Source: Oenanthe sinensis
Taxonomy: Eukaryota; Streptophyta; Magnoliopsida; Apiales; Apiaceae
Direction: 5' to 3'
DNA length: 64,000 nt
Assembly (NCBI GenBank): GCA_028671895.1
Contig: CM053800.1
Coordinates: forward strand, 10,251,886-10,315,885
Numbering within the stretch: position 1 is the stretch's first letter; every line of letters begins with the position of its first letter. Below, in pieces: positions 12,471 to 21,558 of this stretch. The position numbers and the translations under genes were made by a program. The notes beneath the pieces are model-generated. The model was given only the letters and a program-made list of their open reading frames with translations. It had not been told where the DNA came from and ran no database searches.

Positions 12471-13024
12471 AGTGTTTGAGTATCTGATTATCAGTGTTTA
12501 TAGTAAACTCTGTTAGAGACTGTGGTAAACTGATAGAAAATGAAGTAAACTCTGATCCTTGGAGTACCTATTCTCTAATGATCATAAGTTATCAGTATTT
12601 ATGGTAAACTCTATCAGAGTATGTGGTAAACTCTTACAGTGAAGTAAACTCTACTTTCTGTAAACTCTGATATTCATCTATTTGCTAAACTCTGAGCTAT
12701 TATTGATTATTTTATTTTTGACATCATATTTAATTATGTGACATCATATTTGTTAATCTCTAATTTGAGTAATCATATGGCGCATGTCTGTCACGAAGAA
12801 CATTTCATATTTAGACACAAATACACACACATATGCTGTATTTTGAAACTTGCACTACTCATTACTCCACCAATCATAACATGCCACGTGTCCCACTATA
12901 GAGTATATGTCATTGAGAGGGAATAGTTTAATTCATATTTTCACTTTGAATTATCCATTTACATCTTACTCTCTCTCGTACTCTCAAACCCTAATATCTC
13001 AAACCTGCACATCTCTGTGAATCA
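12471..13024 (+). repeat. Pre-ORF3 spacer of element E with TAAACTCTGA array
   Basis: Non-coding, starting at the junction with the inverted ORF3 copy. Between 12480 and 12700 the word (T/G)AAACTCTG(A/T) occurs about ten times, with some reverse copies. From 12950 the sequence is CT-rich (ACTCTCTCTCGTACTCTC) and resembles an ORF3 leader. It is equivalent in position to the pol-ORF3 spacers of elements A, B and C. Confidence 0.75.
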
Positions 13025-16000
13025 ATGGCAGCCAAGGGTCTTACTTTCCATAACTATGTTTTTGTTGTTACTAACTACATCTCTCTGTTGACTAAATCAG
13101 AAGCACCATAAGATTTCCATGTCATTCAAGACTTTTTACAACAAAGCTATATTGGGTATGCTCTCCAAGAACTCAAGGAAATCTCATCACAAACTCTTAC
13201 CAAAATATGGTCGACTGCAAAATTTAATGATGCTAGTGATGATGAAGAGCTAGTCATCACGTTTTAATGTAATGGCTGACATTCAATAACTCCTGAAGTT
13301 GTTTGTCAAGCCCTTCACCTTCCTGAAGTGGCAACTTTTGATGATATAGTTGATGATGAGCAAATAAAAGAATTCTTTGACCCAAAGAATTCATCTTCTT
13401 TGACTGCATCACAAGGGCATTCACTGCCAAATGCACTAATTTTGATGTCATCCCACATCTATCATAACAAATTGGGTACTCTCTGACCCATAACTTGAAT
13501 TTTAATTTTCCCTGTTTATTGATTTGGCAGATAGCTAGTAAAATAAGTGATGATTCACACACTGTATACTTTGCTAGATTTTACAGTTAATTTTCACTTA
13601 TCTCTTGCCTGATGTAAATTTTGAGAATGACAAGAGTTTACTTAGCTATAGCATGAATAAGAGAATTTTTGTTGACCTAACAAGGAAAGATGCCAAAAAG
13701 GACAGTGAAGGTAAATTGCTTAATTTGTTTTATCCCACATGGGTCAGGTTTCTCTTAAATCAGAGAATGCCTACTATGTATGAAAGGAAATTTTTATCAG
13801 TAACTATGAATCAGAGTTTAGCACACTCTGATTCTAACCCAAGTCAACAACCAAACACTGATACACAACAACAACTAACCTCTGCAGTTTTCCAAAAGAT
13901 TGCAGTTATAAAACAAACCTCTCAACAACAAGGCCCAAAGATGCAAAGAAAGGGAAAATCTGTCTCAGAGTCTTCTCCTAAGAAAAGAAGATTAATTGAT
14001 GAACCTATAAACTCTGATGACAATGATGAAGGCTTCGTTTTTCCATTAAAGAAATCAGTCAAACCAGCTTCTGAGATTCCACCTGCTCCATGCATGAAGC
14101 CATTTCATGTAAACCCCATCTCAGAGCCTTAAAAAAAAGATTGGTCAAGGCTGTCAACACTGATGTACTAAACCTTGATCAGATAAACTCTGATCAAGTT
14201 CAAGCCATAAACTCTGATGGAGCAATAAACTCTGATGATATGATAAAGTCTGATGGTGATGTTGAGATAGATGGTGATGCTACAAATAAAGAAGCAATTG
14301 ATGAATTGGCTATAGTTGAAACTACTCCATTAATAATCTATGATTCTCCTGTTCCCTCTCCAAAACACATAATTAAGGAGATTTCTTATGAAAGAGTGAG
14401 GGAGTTAGCTGAGGAAGTCAGGAAGGAGATGGTTGTCAAGAAAAGTAAATCATCTCTAGTATCTGGAAGTTCTAAGTCATTCACAAGAATGAAGAAGAAG
14501 ACAGTTTCTTTTGGCCAGGATACACAAGAACCTACCTCTCAAAGTGAGGTAGCAATCTCTACAAGGCCAGGCACATAAGAACTTATTGATCAAAGTTCAA
14601 CAACAGCCACAAGTCAAACAAATGAAGCCAACATGGATCAGGGGTACAACCCACAAGAACCTTCAGTTAAAAGGGTTGAAGAAGTTGTTAAGGCCCCAGC
14701 CACACAAGAACCATACATTCAAAGTTTGGATGCAGACACACAATCTCTGACTGAAGATTCTTTTATTGCTCATGCTGTGAAGACAAACTCTGATGCATAT
14801 ACATTGGAAATCTCTGATGCAATTTTGGTCTAACATCTCTCTGCCCAGCCATTGGAAACTCCATCAACTTCTACACAAGCTCAAGGTATAAACTCTGACT
14901 TTTCTTTAGAATTTCCATTCTCTGATAGTATAAGTTCATAATTTATATTTCCCTCTTTTATTGTTGGGATGACCATGGATAGTCCTGTAAAGGGTACCTC
15001 TATTCATGTCACCACAGAACTCCTTTCTCAGCCACCTCTTATTTCTGTAAGTCATAGTGATTTGAGCCTTTCATGTAAGAATGCGATAAAATGTATGAAA
15101 AAAAGAATTTATAATGAGAGGCAGACACTGGATCTGACAAAAGGAGAGGTAGAATTGAGAAGGAAGTTAGTTCCTTCTAGTGAGCAAACTCTGACTTTTA
15201 AAAGTCATGAAATGTGTGATGCGAGAAGTAATGAGACTACTTTAAAAGAAAAGAGTGATTTAGGATGTTCTATTTATTTTGCAGGTACTCAGAGTTTACC
15301 TATCCCTTTAAACTCTGAGATGCCAAACTCTGATAATGAAGAAGCATTCTCTGATGAACCAATCTTTGTAAATGAAGAAGAAACTGATCTTTCAATTCCT
15401 TACTCTCAGAGATATAGTTCAAAGAGATGGCCAATAGATTCTTTTGATGCTCCTGATAGATTAAAAATGGAGTATCCTGATTATTGTGTTGTTGAAAAGT
15501 TGAAGGGAGAAATAGAATCTGCTCTTACTGATGAAGGTATAAAGAGGGAAACTATTGAAAGGGTGAGCCATCACATGAAGATCTTCTAAGTTCAAAGAGA
15601 CAATCCATCTGGGATATGTCTTAGAAATTCTCTCATAAAGATATTTCTTGGCCCCATGTTCATGATCTTGTACAGAAGGCAGATTCTGAGCTCAATTCTG
15701 CAGAAATGAAGACAGTTCTAAAAGCAACTACTGTGTTGGAAAAGGGTCTTCACAGTGAAGTTTGTGATCTAAAAGATTCTGTTAGCAAAACAAGTGCTTC
15801 TATTCAAACTTCTGTTTCTGATACTCAGCATACTTTAGAAACCAAGATCAAAACTGTTTCTGCAAAACAAGATGCTCTGGAAGCTAAATTTAATAAGATT
15901 GCTACTGTTGTTACCTCAATGCAAACAATGTTGCATACTATTATAGACATCCTTACTATCTCTTCTGATATCAGAAAGGGGGAGAAAGTATCAAAAGACA

Positions 16001-17130
16001 AATTCAAGGTGGATGTTGTATAACATTCAGATAAACCAAGGAAAGATGATGGTGATGGTAGTGGTGGGGACAAAAGACAAGGGATTCATAAGGTAGGACA
16101 ACACACTGGCCAGAGTTTACAAACTCTAACTGATCAAACTCTGACTCCTTCAGAATCTGGTGTAAACTCTGGTAAGAAAACTCTGATGAATCTTAATGAA
16201 AAATTGGCAAAGAGGGTTGAAGAAGAAGAAAAGCCTGAGAAGATTGAAGAAAGAAATAAGAAGGATGCAGAACTGGCAATGAAATTATTTGAAGAAGAAA
16301 ATCCAGGAATGGATCCAGTTGTTGTTGAAGAAGAAGTCAAGGAAACTGGTACTGACAATGCTCAAGTCCAGTCAAAGAAGAGAAAATATGTGAAGAAGAC
16401 TCCAGTTCAGAAGAAGATGCCCATTCAAGCAAATCCAATTGTAACCAAACCAATATCAACAAAGCCAACTCTAATAATTCAAAATAAAGCTCCAAAAAAA
16501 CCTAAAACTCCTCTCACTATGCTCGGTACTACATTTCTACCAGGAGGAATAAGTTTTGAAGATGAAGAAGAAAAACATCAATCTCTGTGCAGAAAGAAGA
16601 ACCCTGATCTTTTGTGGACTAAATCTGAAACTCTGACTCTCAATGCCAAACTTGGTAAAAACAAGGGTGGTATTGGTGATTCTCAAGCTAAAGTTTACAG
16701 AGGTGAAGCAAACACTTTCAGAGATCCTTTTTCTTTGAAGAACAAACCTGAGGAAGAGTTATCACAAAATCATTTGGACAAGATAATTGTTGTTCATATT
16801 GTAAAAGATATCTTTGATGGTTCTGTTCCAAAAGAGAAGTTGCTGTATTTTCTTGAAAATGGAAAAATAATGAAGATAGCTGAAGAAAATATAATCCATA
16901 AGTCATCAAAGGAACTTGAATATGTTATCTACCAGTTGAATGATAAAAATGAAGTTATTGCTAAGTGGGTGGAGATTTTGGAACGAGTTATTGAGGAAAA
17001 GAAGAAGAATGAAAGGCTGTTGATGGTAAATTCTGAGGAGTACAGACCATGATATGTGCTTGAAGATGAGACAGAGAAAGAGATGGTTAAAGGGGATGCA
17101 AAGGTTAATATGGTGTTGGGAATTCGTACA
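13025..17130 (+). pseudogene. ORF3 of element E, plus-strand copy, first part
   Basis: Starts at the ATG at 13025 (MAAKGLTFHNY). The N-terminal domain shares a pattern with the element B ORF3: F/DFH...FLQQ, a W-S/T-A block, SITPEVVCQALHLPE and VYFARF. It is followed by a linker with INSD repeats at about 14160-14260, EISYERVRELAEEVRKEM at about 14380, coiled coil (15700-16020), and a K/E-rich C-terminal region (16186-17052). Stops at about 13108, 13264, 14129, 14576, 14831, 15587, 16021 and 17050 break it. At 17131 it is interrupted by element C, and the reading resumes at 52178. Confidence 0.85.
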
Positions 17131-17135
17131 CTAAT
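17131..17135 (+). repeat. Target-site duplication of element C, left (CTAAT)
   Basis: CTAAT directly precedes the LTR start at 17136 and recurs at 52173-52177 directly after the LTR end. It lies within an ORF3 codon run of element E that is continuous once C is removed. Confidence 0.9.
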
Positions 17136-17796
17136 TGAAAGGCATATGACTAGGTCTATTTGTAATAATTAAATGACAACTATACTCAAATAAGAAACAT
17201 AAGTAAATAATAAATATGATAACAGGAATCAAGACAAACAAAGTTGACTAGTCACAAAGAATCCTAGGAATCAGAAGTGTTCAATTGAAACTACTACTTT
17301 TCACTGGAAGAAGTTCATTAATACGTTCATACGTCGACAAAAAATAAAGAAGTAGTGTTTCAGAAGTGTTTAGAAGATTCAGAAGGTTTCAACTGACTAC
17401 TATAGAAAGATTCCAAGAAAAGAAGATATTGAAGACAAAGTGAGAAGCAAGAACAAGACAAACGATCACAGCTTTCAAAGTTAAAAGGTAAAAGATATTT
17501 ATTTAGTATGACACAAATGAACCAGACAGTACATTTGTGTATCAACTAATTAAATAAATATTTATCACCTAGCTAAAGTGATTTTTAGACAGAAGACAGG
17601 AAGACACAAGTCAAATCTATAAGGGTTGGCAGTGAAGAAACTAAATTAATTCTACTATTAAAAGTTAATTAATCATTGAATTTATCCAATTAAATCAATT
17701 CACCTTGAATTAATTTAATTTATAAATTATTTAATTAATAATTTGTGGAATGAATTAAGTTAAAAGATGATTTATTTTTACATTTTAAAAAAGTCT
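17136..17796 (+). repeat. 5' LTR of element C, left part
   Basis: Aligns with 50882-51455 of the 3' LTR. It contains about 82 bp (around 17446-17528) that are missing from the 3' LTR. It ends at AGTCT, the target-site duplication of element B. Confidence 0.9.
17792..17796 (+). repeat. Target-site duplication of element B, left (AGTCT)
   Basis: AGTCT precedes the LTR start at 17797 and is repeated at 30676-30680. The target is a copy of the AAGTCTT word in the LTR of element C. Confidence 0.95.
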
Positions 17797-17867
17797 TGTT
17801 AGGAATTATGAGTTTTGATGATAACAAATTACTTAGAATTTCAATAGGGGCTCAAAATTATTTTGTA

Positions 17868-18360
17868 ACTGATCAATGGATATGACTTATAAATATCCAT
17901 TGACTAGGAAACCAGTTATCAGTTGAAACTTGTTTGTCAACTGATAAACTGGATTGTAGCATTGATTTATGTTTCACTATCAATTGATTGTATTACCTCG
18001 ATGGATGCAATGATGTAGTCAACTGATGTTATTGACTTCAATTTCTAGCTTCTCAACAGATGTGAAGAATGGTTGATCAATTGTAAATATTCTAAGTCAG
18101 AATTCTCACAAGTGAAGTGATCAACTGATGTTGAAGTCGATGGATGAAGACACTACTCAACGGATGAAAGCTATCAACTGATACAAGTCATCAATGGATA
18201 ATTACAGTCAACGGATAAAGAACCATCAATGGATAAGGAGTCGATGGATAACTCAATTATCCATCGACACATCAACTGATCAACAGATATCCTATCCATC
18301 GATGGATAAGCAAAGGTGAATCAACTGATAAGCTTAACAGCATTTATCAGTTGATTAAAG
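17868..18360 (+). repeat. Motif array in LTR of element B
   Basis: About twenty dispersed decamers of the form TC(G/A)A(C/T)(T/G/A)GAT(A/G) with unequal spacing of roughly 10-60 bp. At 18294-18308 two copies abut as a palindrome (ATCCATCGATGGAT). The array is duplicated in the 3' LTR at about 29550-30042. Confidence 0.9.
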
Positions 18361-18620
18361 TTTCCCTATTTAGCTAAAAGCCAGATATTACGGGAACAGT
18401 GCAGAAACTGAATCATTGGAAGACAGTCCTGTCAGGACTGTGAAGACTTTCTAGGCAACACAGCATCCAAGGAATATCTCTAGACAAAAGACACTTCCAG
18501 AGCTAGTTAGTTCTACAAGGAAAGCTGTGAAAAGGAGCTAGTTTCTATTTTTATGTAAACAGTATAAATTGTAATATTATATTGTTATCAGTCGATAGAG
18601 AACTAGAGAAGTAGTTTTTG

Positions 18621-18630
18621 TTTATATAAA
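18621..18630 (+). promoter_or_regulatory. Probable TATA box, element B 5' LTR
   Basis: TTTATATAAA in the LTR, downstream of the motif array. The 3' copy is at 30303-30312. Confidence 0.6.
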
Positions 18631-18991
18631 GAAGCAAAAACACAGTAGCAAAGTAAGAAGTTTTAAGAAGAACTCAAGAAAAGCAAAGTAGAAAATCAGG
18701 CAGAACTTGTAATGCTTTTCTAAGTTCTACATTCAACTTTGTACGCATCTTAGTATTTTTACTAAGATCAATTGAAAGCAAAAACTCACTAGTGGAAAAA
18801 CAATCCACTAGTAATTTTTAATCTTGTTGTTTCTGTTTTCAACACTTTAGTTATCCAGTTCTTAGTTACATCAATCTTAATTAAACACTCTCTTTGTACA
18901 AACTTATTTCCGCAAGAAGTTGAATCAATTCTTAAGTTTGTATTCAACCCCCCCTTCTCCAAACTTAGTGTACTTAAGGGCGAATAACAAT

Positions 18992-19003
18992 TGGTATCAG
19001 AGC
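18992..19003 (+). other. Primer-binding site of element B
   Basis: TGGTATCAGAGC, 2 bp after the LTR end. It is complementary to the 3' end of plant initiator Met tRNA. Confidence 0.95.
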
Positions 19004-19048
19004 TAACTTTCAACAAACAGAAAGTCAAGATCTAAAAGTACATCAAGA

Positions 19049-21538
19049 ATGGGTCAAAGAGAAACAGGAGTTAAGATTCCAGTTCTAGAGAAAGATGAAT
19101 ATTTTCCCTGGAAAGTAAAAATGCACTTGCATCTGCTATCTATTGATCCTTCCTATGTTCATTGCATAGAGAAAGGTCCACATGTGCCTATGAAAATAGT
19201 TACAAGTGTAAATGCAGACGGTACTCAAGCACCAGACAAACTCATTCCTAAATCTGTGAGTGAGTATACAGATGAAGATGAAAAGGAAGTACACAAGGAC
19301 AAAAAGGCCATGAATATCTTGTTTAATGGTCTTGACAAGGACATGTTTGACAATGTCATCAGTTGTACAACCTCCAAAGAAGTCTGGGACACTCTTCAAA
19401 CCCTCTGTGAAGGTACTGAGCAAGTAAGAAAGAACAAGATGCAACTCTTGATTCAAAAGTATGAGGCCTTTCACTTCAAGGGTGGTGAAACAATAAATGA
19501 TACATATAGTAGGTTTCAAAAGCTGTTGAATGAGCTTAAACTATATGGAAGAGTTTATGCTGTTGAGGACACCAACCTCAAATTCTTGAGGTCCCTACCC
19601 AAAGAATGGAAACCAATGACTGTCTCTATAAGGCAATCTCCTGACTTTAAAGATTATACCTTGGACAAGCTGTATGGCATCTTGAAAACCTATGAGTTGG
19701 AGCTACAGCAAGATGAGGAAATTGAGAAAAGTCAGAAGAGAGAAAAGTCCATTGCTTTGGTGGTCAAGGAAAAGCAAGTTGCAGAAATAGATGAAGATGC
19801 TGATTTCAAAGAAGGGAAGAAAGAAGGTCATGGCAATGGTGCAAATTGTTTTAGATATGATGAATCTTCTACTGGTAAAGGAAAAGAACTTTGTGACAGT
19901 GATGAGTCACTCATCAAAGATGAAATGGATGAAATAGATGAGCATTTAGCTTTTCTATCAAGAAAATTTTCTAAACTCAAGTTCAAAAGGAATCCAATGC
20001 AAAGGCCTGGATCACAGTTCAGGAGAGACACTCAACAAGGCAAAAATCTTGTTGACAGAACCCAATTCAGATGCTTTAACTGTGGATTGGCTGGTCACTT
20101 TTCAAGTGAATGCAGAAAGCCCAAAGTTGAAAAGAGGTCAAAGTCTAGTGATGGTATTGACTATAAGAAGAAGTACTTTGACTTGCTCAAACAAAGAGAG
20201 AAGGCTTTTGTGACAGAAGAAAAGGACTGGGCTGCTGAGGAGGATTCTGAAGAAGAAGAAGAACACATCAATCTTGCACTAATGGCCAATCAAGATGACC
20301 AGGAAGCTAGTTCATCTAGCAATCAGGTAATTTCTACAAATCTATCTGAGTTGTCCAAAGATGAATGCAATATTACTATTAATGAAATGTCTAATGAATT
20401 GTATAATTTGCATGTCACTCTTAAGTCTTTGAACAAAGAGAACACTAGGCTCAAATTAACATTAGAAACTCTCACTGAAAGAAACAATTTCTTAGAGAGT
20501 GAGCTAGTGCAATTGGACAGACTCAAGATGGAAAACAAAGATGCTAGAAATGAACTAGTTGACAGTAAAAAGGAAATAGAGAAGTTAAAAGAAAAATTAG
20601 AGGATGAACTAAGAACCATTGACAAGTGGAACAGGTCAAGTAAAGCCAGTAAGAAGATGAATGACATTCATGGAACAAACTCTTTCACCATGTTGTCTGA
20701 AACTCTTGAGAAAATAGCCATTGATGAAGATCAATCTTTAGAAAAGAAGCAATCGATTGATAACTCTGAATCAACTGATAAGAATTATCCATCGATTGAT
20801 AATGCTATTTCAACGGATAATTATCCATCGATTGAGAAGTCATCAATTGCTAAGAAATGTGATATTAAAACTAAGTTAAACAGACCTATTAAATTTGTCA
20901 AAGAAAGTAGCTCCTCTGAAGCTCAAATCAAAGTTGAAAAGGCTAATATAGGATTCTTATCTAAAAATCAGTTGAAAGAGAAATTGGAAAAGATAGAACC
21001 TAATATTCAGCCAAATGAAAAGAAGAAGAAAAATAGAAATGGTAAAGTAGGCATAAACAAGCACAACAACTACACACCTGACAAATATGCTCCTAGGAAA
21101 GTATGTGCTAAGTGTGGTAGTAAAAATCATTTATCTGTGCAATGTAAACTCACCATGCCTACAACAACAAATGTACCTGCTATACCCAACATGCATACCA
21201 GTTCTGTTTTTCCCCATTTAGTTGATTCTCATGTTATTCATGCTCAGTATGCATCAATGCCTTATATGTTTAATCCATATCTTGCATTTGCCAATATGAA
21301 TATGCCTGCTATGCCATGGAATATGCTTAACAATCTTCATGCACCAAATTTTTTCAACTCTGCAAGCATGAGCATTGCAAATATTAGCACTGAGAATTCT
21401 GAGGTAGGGAGACCAACTCCTAAGGTTGAAGTGGAAGTAAAACCACCCAAACCAAAGGTACAAAAATTGGAAACCAAGCCAAAGATAACAACTAATAAGA
21501 AAGGACCCAAGGCAACTTGGGTACCAAAATCAACTTGA
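19049..21538 (+). CDS. gag: Gag polyprotein of element B
   Basis: 829 aa, starting MGQRETGVKIPVLEKDEYF and intact. Residues about 20-230 form the copia capsid-like region (DNVISCTTSKEVWDTL, LRSLPKEWKPM). A zinc knuckle CFNCGLAGHFSSEC lies near residue 342. A long coiled coil spans about 440-530 (LNKENTRLKLTLETL). A linker at 568-600 repeats S-(I/T)-D-(N/K). A second zinc knuckle CAKCGSKNHLSVQC lies near 685, followed by a Met/Asn/Pro-rich tail ending KATWVPKST. The usual role is assembly of the virus-like particle and RNA packaging. At 829 aa it is far longer than ordinary copia gag, as in Sireviruses. The gag stop lies 20 nt upstream of the pol start proposed here. Confidence 0.93.
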   Translation: MGQRETGVKIPVLEKDEYFPWKVKMHLHLLSIDPSYVHCIEKGPHVPMKIVTSVNADGTQAPDKLIPKSVSEYTDEDEKEVHKDKKAMNILFNGLDKDMFDNVISCTTSKEVWDTLQTLCEGTEQVRKNKMQLLIQKYEAFHFKGGETINDTYSRFQKLLNELKLYGRVYAVEDTNLKFLRSLPKEWKPMTVSIRQSPDFKDYTLDKLYGILKTYELELQQDEEIEKSQKREKSIALVVKEKQVAEIDEDADFKEGKKEGHGNGANCFRYDESSTGKGKELCDSDESLIKDEMDEIDEHLAFLSRKFSKLKFKRNPMQRPGSQFRRDTQQGKNLVDRTQFRCFNCGLAGHFSSECRKPKVEKRSKSSDGIDYKKKYFDLLKQREKAFVTEEKDWAAEEDSEEEEEHINLALMANQDDQEASSSSNQVISTNLSELSKDECNITINEMSNELYNLHVTLKSLNKENTRLKLTLETLTERNNFLESELVQLDRLKMENKDARNELVDSKKEIEKLKEKLEDELRTIDKWNRSSKASKKMNDIHGTNSFTMLSETLEKIAIDEDQSLEKKQSIDNSESTDKNYPSIDNAISTDNYPSIEKSSIAKKCDIKTKLNRPIKFVKESSSSEAQIKVEKANIGFLSKNQLKEKLEKIEPNIQPNEKKKKNRNGKVGINKHNNYTPDKYAPRKVCAKCGSKNHLSVQCKLTMPTTTNVPAIPNMHTSSVFPHLVDSHVIHAQYASMPYMFNPYLAFANMNMPAMPWNMLNNLHAPNFFNSASMSIANISTENSEVGRPTPKVEVEVKPPKPKVQKLETKPKITTNKKGPKATWVPKST

Positions 21539-21558
21539 TTTGTTTTGACTGTGTGCAG

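Larger units (their letters stand above)
17797..18989 (+). repeat. 5' LTR of element B
   Basis: TGTTAGGAATTATG...GGGCGAATAACA. U3 (17868-18360) carries about twenty motif words such as TCAACTGATAA, TCGATGGATAA and TCAACGGATAA in both orientations. TATA box TTTATATAAA is at 18621-18630. A CAACCCCCCC word precedes the end. Confidence 0.95.

Noticed and set aside
17868..18360. CRISPR-like array of repeats in the LTR
   Set aside because: The words are about 10 bp, variable, in both orientations and irregularly spaced, and the host is a plant. They are an LTR motif array.
18992..19003. tRNA gene at the TGGTATCAGAGC sites (also 41191)
   Set aside because: Only the 12-nt complement of a tRNA 3' end is present, placed right after an LTR. 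It is a primer-binding site.
21517..21558. Programmed -1 frameshift between gag and pol of element B
   Set aside because: No clear slippery heptamer is seen, and the frame relation differs in elements A and C, so frameshifting is less likely than another mechanism.
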